From UPXZ01 sp964634605 (GTDB taxonomy: Bacteria > Bacteroidota > Bacteroidia > Bacteroidales > Paludibacteraceae): a DNA stretch of 17,589 bases. Location: positions 1 to 17,589 of the forward strand of contig CAZWLJ010000052.1 in NCBI GenBank assembly GCA_964634605.1, read 5' to 3'. The position numbers and the translations under genes are program-made. Shown in pieces: positions 15,402-17,589 of this stretch. The number at the start of each line of letters is the position of its first letter. Positions within the stretch are counted from its first letter, which is position 1. The notes beneath the pieces were generated by a model. That model saw only the letters and a program-made list of their open reading frames with translations, was not told the origin of the DNA and searched no databases.

Positions 15402-15423
15402 GCCGGAAAATTTATAATCCGGC
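15402..15423. other. Short inverted repeat between rnpB and the YihY-family gene
   Basis: GCCGGA (15402-15407) and TCCGGC (15418-15423) form a 6-bp stem with a 10-nt AT loop. There is no T-run on either side, so it is not a good terminator. It could be a leader hairpin of the membrane-protein gene. Confidence 0.3.
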
Positions 15424-15440
15424 GGGAATCAGGATATTAG

Positions 15441-15460
15441 AAATAAAAAAAACAGCAGGT
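15441..15460 (-). terminator. rnpB 3' end and U-tract
   Basis: The 3' strand of P1 (CCTGCTGT) is followed on the minus strand by eight T, then ATTTC. The long-range P1 pairing with this tract probably ends the rnpB transcript. Confidence 0.5.
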
Positions 15461-15813
15461 CTGTAAGCCGGGTTCTGTAATGTGCATAAAGCACAATGTT
15501 TGTCATTTATCTGGTTCAGCCATTGCTGACTGAATCTAGCAATCTACCCCCCGGCATCGGACGAGCCATCCTACTGCGCCGGTATACATGATCTTGCAAC
15601 CCATAAGGTGTACGGCAGTCTGTGTTGCCACAGTCTCCGGTGAGCTCTTACCTCGCCTTTTCACCCTTACTCCGGCATAGCCGGAGCGGTAATTTTCTGT
15701 TACACTACTTTGCCATTGCTGACAACTTCCCGTTAAGAAATATGGTGCTCTGCGTTGCCCGGACTTTCCTCCGTCCCGCACAAACGGGACAGCGACAAAC
15801 CGTCCTGCTGTTG
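15449..15813 (-). ncRNA. rnpB: RNase P RNA (class A)
   Basis: This is the catalytic RNA of ribonuclease P, which trims the 5' leader from tRNA precursors. On the minus strand the 5' side contains the universally conserved GAGGAAAGTCCGGGC (P4 and neighbours, about 15757-15772), and the 3' side contains ACAGAACCCGGCTTACAGAC, the standard class A ending. The two ends pair through AACAGCAGG (15804-15812) and CCTGCTGTT (15451-15459), the P1 helix. A GC-rich hairpin CTCCGG/CCGGAG lies near 15671-15687, and a GGGGGGTAG segment (about 15546-15554) probably carries the GGU that binds the tRNA CCA end. The 3' end runs into a U-rich stretch, so P1 plus that tract should act as terminator. A near-perfect promoter lies directly upstream. 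Open reading frames across this region are spurious. Confidence 0.96.
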
Positions 15814-15818
15814 ACCTG

Positions 15819-15849
15819 CAAAGATAATCGAATTTTGATTAATATACAA
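15819..15849 (-). promoter_or_regulatory. rnpB promoter
   Basis: On the minus strand, TTG (15847-15849) is followed by exactly 20 nt and then TATCTTTG (15819-15826), a textbook Bacteroidota promoter. The first base of the mature RNA (about 15813) lies 6 nt after the box, as expected. This is the best-supported promoter of the window and anchors the others. Confidence 0.8.
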
Positions 15850-15917
15850 TATCAGAACATATTATGACCTGAAGGAACCTGAAAATAATTACCGGAAGAA
15901 AAACAGGTTGTTAAATA

Positions 15918-15947
15918 AATCATTAATAAAAACTAAAATTAATGATT
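15918..15947. promoter_or_regulatory. Perfect 10-bp inverted repeat upstream of the acidic-protein gene
   Basis: AATCATTAAT (15918-15927) and ATTAATGATT (15938-15947) are perfect inverted copies with a 10-nt spacer. The right arm covers the place where a -33 element would sit for the -7 box at 15966-15973. This is a typical operator position for a dimeric regulator. Confidence 0.5.
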
Positions 15948-15965
15948 ATTAAAAGGAAAATTAAC

Positions 15966-15973
15966 TACCTTTG
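15966..15973 (+). promoter_or_regulatory. Candidate -7 promoter box of the acidic-protein gene
   Basis: It reads TACCTTTG, a full match to TAnnTTTG. Transcription would begin near 15980, with a leader of about 48 nt. The in-frame TTG at 15971 falls inside this box and therefore cannot be the translation start. No TTG is seen at -33. Confidence 0.6.
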
Positions 15974-16027
15974 AAAGTTATTAAGTCACTTCGAAAAAAA
16001 CTAATTATAATTAAAAACAAACATCTT

Positions 16028-16360
16028 ATGAAAACAGAAGAAGACGATTTACTGGTTTATGACGACGACGATGCCGTGAAATTCATCGTTAACCTCGTTA
16101 CCCCCGAAATGAAAGAACGGGTAACCGAAGACAACGTAAATTATGTATTGGATGTACTATATGATTTCTATGATGAAAAAGGTTATATGGGTGATGAAAC
16201 TGCAGAAGAAGCAAGTATTGACGAAGAGGAAATGCTGAAATATGTAATAAAAGCTGCAAAAAAAGATGGAATTGACCTCAGCGAAGATGAAATTCAGTTT
16301 GTGCTTGATGCTGAATATGAATACGGAAAATCTCTGGGAATTTATACTGACGAAGAGTAA
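16028..16360 (+). CDS. Small highly acidic protein with two internal repeats, function unknown
   Basis: This 110-residue protein has no signal peptide and no membrane segment. It has 35 Asp/Glu against 10 Lys/Arg, with a DDDD run at residues 12-15. It appears to be built from two copies of a helical unit of about 40 residues. Residues 15-54 include VTEDNVNYVLDVLYDFYDEKGYM, and residues 67-106 include LSEDEIQFVLDAEYEYGKSLGIY, sharing the pattern EDxxxxVLDxxYxYxxxxG. I do not recognise the family; it may be a conserved Bacteroidota hypothetical protein. The ATG at 16028 is preferred because the upstream in-frame TTG lies within the promoter. The upstream sequence is A-rich without a Shine-Dalgarno motif. 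The gene ends at a strong intrinsic terminator and is divergent from rnpB. Confidence 0.8.
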   Translation: MKTEEDDLLVYDDDDAVKFIVNLVTPEMKERVTEDNVNYVLDVLYDFYDEKGYMGDETAEEASIDEEEMLKYVIKAAKKDGIDLSEDEIQFVLDAEYEYGKSLGIYTDEE

Positions 16361-16388
16361 AAAAATTAAACAGTTGAATTATTTTACC

Positions 16389-16426
16389 AAACACCCCTGA
16401 CACTTCACTGTCGGGGTGTTTTTTCC
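16389..16426 (+). terminator. Intrinsic terminator after the acidic-protein gene
   Basis: AAACACCCC (16389-16397) pairs with GGGGTGTTT (16413-16421). GACA/TGTC extends the stem on the inside, with one unpaired T and a CTTCAC loop. A T-run follows directly. It is a strong, GC-rich rho-independent terminator lying 29 nt after the stop codon. Confidence 0.88.
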
Positions 16427-16443
16427 CGGTTATAACAGAAAAA

Positions 16444-17322
16444 ATGATCTACCACATTGTTTTTGGTTTTGTAAAACTTTTGTCATTGCTGCCCCTGAGG
16501 ATTCTGTACGTGTTTTCTGACTTACTTTATCCGGTAATTTACTATTTTATCGGTTACCGCAAACAGGTAGTAAGGGAAAATATGATCTGTTCGTTTCCCG
16601 ATAAATCGGAGAAAGAAAGAACCGAAACAGAAAAAAAATTTTACCGGCATTTCTGCGACCTGATTGTCGAGAGTGTGAAATTTGCAGGTATCAGCCAGGA
16701 TGAAATCAACAGGCGGATTACATACCATAACTACGAATCTGCCCTGAAACACTTCGATGAAGGCCGGAGTATATTACTGTATGCCTCGCATTACGCCAAT
16801 TGGGAATGGAATGCTTCATTTATCCTGCACCTGCCTAAGGATAAACCCGTATATCCGATATACAAAAAACAAACCAGCGAGGTCTCTGACAGGATTATTT
16901 ATAAAATCAGAAACCGCTTCGGCACCGAACCGATTGAAATGAAAAACCTCCTCCGTACGATGGTATCCATGCGAAAAAACGGGCAACTCGGGATGTTCGG
17001 ATTGATTTCCGACCAATCGCCAAGCCGCGGAAGCATGCATTATTATACGCAATTCCTTCATCAGCGTACTGCCGTTATCACCGGCACGGAGCAACTGGCC
17101 CGGAAATTCGATTATCCGGTGTATTACACGCGAATGAAAAAAATAAAACGGGGGTACTACACTTCCGAATTAGTCCCGGTATCACTGCATCCGAATGAAA
17201 CTCCCGAATATGAGATAAGTGAGAAATATATGCGACTACTCGAGGAAGACATCCTGCGCGATCCTTCCCTATGGCTGTGGACACACAAGAGATGGAAATA
17301 TACCAGAAAGAGGAAGAATTAG
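16444..17322 (+). CDS. Lipid A biosynthesis acyltransferase (LpxL/HtrB family)
   Basis: This enzyme family transfers secondary acyl chains to lipid A precursors at the inner membrane. The 292-residue protein has an N-terminal hydrophobic region (about 5-38). The catalytic H-x4-E motif follows: His116 and Glu121 in SHYANWEW (E. coli enzymes have H-x4-D or E). Further family segments are the GMFGLISDQSPSRG block, which contains the conserved D-Q/P pattern, HQRTAVITGTEQLARK, and a C-terminal PSLWLWTHKRWKYTRK that closely matches the WxHRRWK ending. The family length is about 290-320, so it appears complete. The ATG at 16444 is preceded by an A-rich stretch. The start lies only 18 nt beyond a strong terminator, leaving no room for a normal promoter. 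I do not assign which acyl position or symbol because paralogues are not distinguishable by eye. Confidence 0.92.
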   Translation: MIYHIVFGFVKLLSLLPLRILYVFSDLLYPVIYYFIGYRKQVVRENMICSFPDKSEKERTETEKKFYRHFCDLIVESVKFAGISQDEINRRITYHNYESALKHFDEGRSILLYASHYANWEWNASFILHLPKDKPVYPIYKKQTSEVSDRIIYKIRNRFGTEPIEMKNLLRTMVSMRKNGQLGMFGLISDQSPSRGSMHYYTQFLHQRTAVITGTEQLARKFDYPVYYTRMKKIKRGYYTSELVPVSLHPNETPEYEISEKYMRLLEEDILRDPSLWLWTHKRWKYTRKRKN

Positions 17323-17330
17323 AAGAGTAT

Positions 17331-17449
17331 TTAGTCTCAAATTTCAAGTTCTGAGTTTCAAGTTCTGAGTTTCAAGTTTTGAGTTTCAAGTTTTGAGTTT
17401 TGAGTTCTGAGTTCTGAGTTCTGAGTTCTGAATTCTGAATTTTGAGTTT
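17331..17449. repeat. Tandem heptamer array downstream of the acyltransferase gene (17 units)
   Basis: Seventeen 7-nt units in perfect register follow the acyltransferase stop codon (17320-17322). They alternate CAAGTTY and TGAGTTT from 17345 to 17400, then run as TGAGTTC, TGAATTC, TGAATTT and TGAGTTT. The two units at 17331 (TTAGTCT) and 17338 (CAAATTT) are divergent edge copies. The shared pattern is YRARTTY. There is no hairpin symmetry and no open frame of note. Confidence 0.92.
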
Positions 17450-17520
17450 AATATCTGTAAACAAAAAGCTGTCAGCATCAGAACTTTCATTCACCTGATA
17501 AACCTAAATAACTTTATAAA
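17450..17520. other. Spacer between two repeat arrays
   Basis: No gene is seen. The last 27 nt (from about 17494) resemble degraded copies of the 17-bp unit that follows, with CTGATAAACCTAAA and ACTTTATAAA pieces. Confidence 0.4.
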
Positions 17521-17589
17521 CTTGATAAACTTTCTAACTTGATAAACTTTCTAACTTGATAAACTTTCTAACTTGATAAACTTTCTAAC
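17521..17589. repeat. 17-bp tandem repeat, continuing past the window end
   Basis: Four perfect copies of CTTGATAAACTTTCTAA occupy 17521-17588, and a fifth begins at 17589. The unit length is not a multiple of 7 and differs from the heptamer arrays nearby. There are no unique spacers, so it is not CRISPR. The full copy number is unknown because the window stops inside it. Confidence 0.95.

Noticed and set aside
15536..15867. Two 81-codon open frames across rnpB
   Set aside because: They cover the conserved RNase P RNA and its promoter; the RNA explains the sequence conservation.
15971..16027. Longer N-terminus of the acidic protein from a TTG at 15971
   Set aside because: The TTG lies inside the -7 promoter box TACCTTTG, so it would not be in the mRNA.
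17521..17589. Direct repeats at the window end as a CRISPR array
   Set aside because: The 17-bp units abut each other with no spacers, and no cas gene is present.

Overview
The window looks like chromosomal DNA from a member of the Bacteroidota, probably class Bacteroidia; I would not name an order. Several signs agree. Promoter-like sites match the Bacteroidota pattern TTG-N19-20-TAnnTTTG, the clearest being upstream of rnpB, putA, secA and the acidic-protein gene. Start codons have A-rich upstream sequence rather than Shine-Dalgarno motifs. SecA has the long form (1103 aa) with an N-terminal charged insertion and a C-terminal zinc tail. A FISUMP-type surface or secreted protein is present, and a single PutA lacks a DNA-binding domain.

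Layout. 1-684 (-) is the N-terminal 228 residues of a secreted type-B carboxylesterase whose 3' end lies outside the window. 685-2849 is an AT-rich, accessory-looking stretch holding a small unknown lipoprotein (1065-1532, -), a FISUMP protein with an N-terminal Ig/FnIII-like region (1609-2529, -), and possible gene debris at 724-1064. 2850-4481 (-) is adenine deaminase. It is divergent from the bifunctional proline catabolic enzyme PutA (4863-8378, +). A long bidirectional hairpin terminator separates putA from the convergent menaquinone methyltransferase gene.

Minus-strand housekeeping block. Read 5' to 3' on the minus strand, the order is rnpB (RNase P RNA, 15449-15813), a YihY/BrkB-family membrane protein (14027-15349), secA (10425-13736), lgt (9354-10259) and ubiE/menG (8478-9212). 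SecA and Lgt both act on exported proteins; Lgt would be needed to lipidate products such as the lipoprotein at 1065-1532. On the plus strand, divergent from rnpB, lie a small, very acidic protein made of two repeats (16028-16360) and a lipid A acyltransferase of the LpxL/HtrB type (16444-17322). A strong terminator stands directly in front of the acyltransferase start.

Repeats. Two intergenic regions (10290-10422 and 17331-17449) carry arrays with a 7-nt period, largely from the same heptamer family in opposite orientations. The window ends inside a separate 17-bp tandem repeat.

Most of the window is ordinary core metabolism and housekeeping. I saw no CRISPR array, transposase, integrase, phage module or recognisable defence system. 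The points most worth a second look are the heptamer arrays, the terminator-lpxL arrangement, the duplicated acidic protein with a perfect inverted repeat at its promoter, and the possible broken gene beyond the lipoprotein stop codon.
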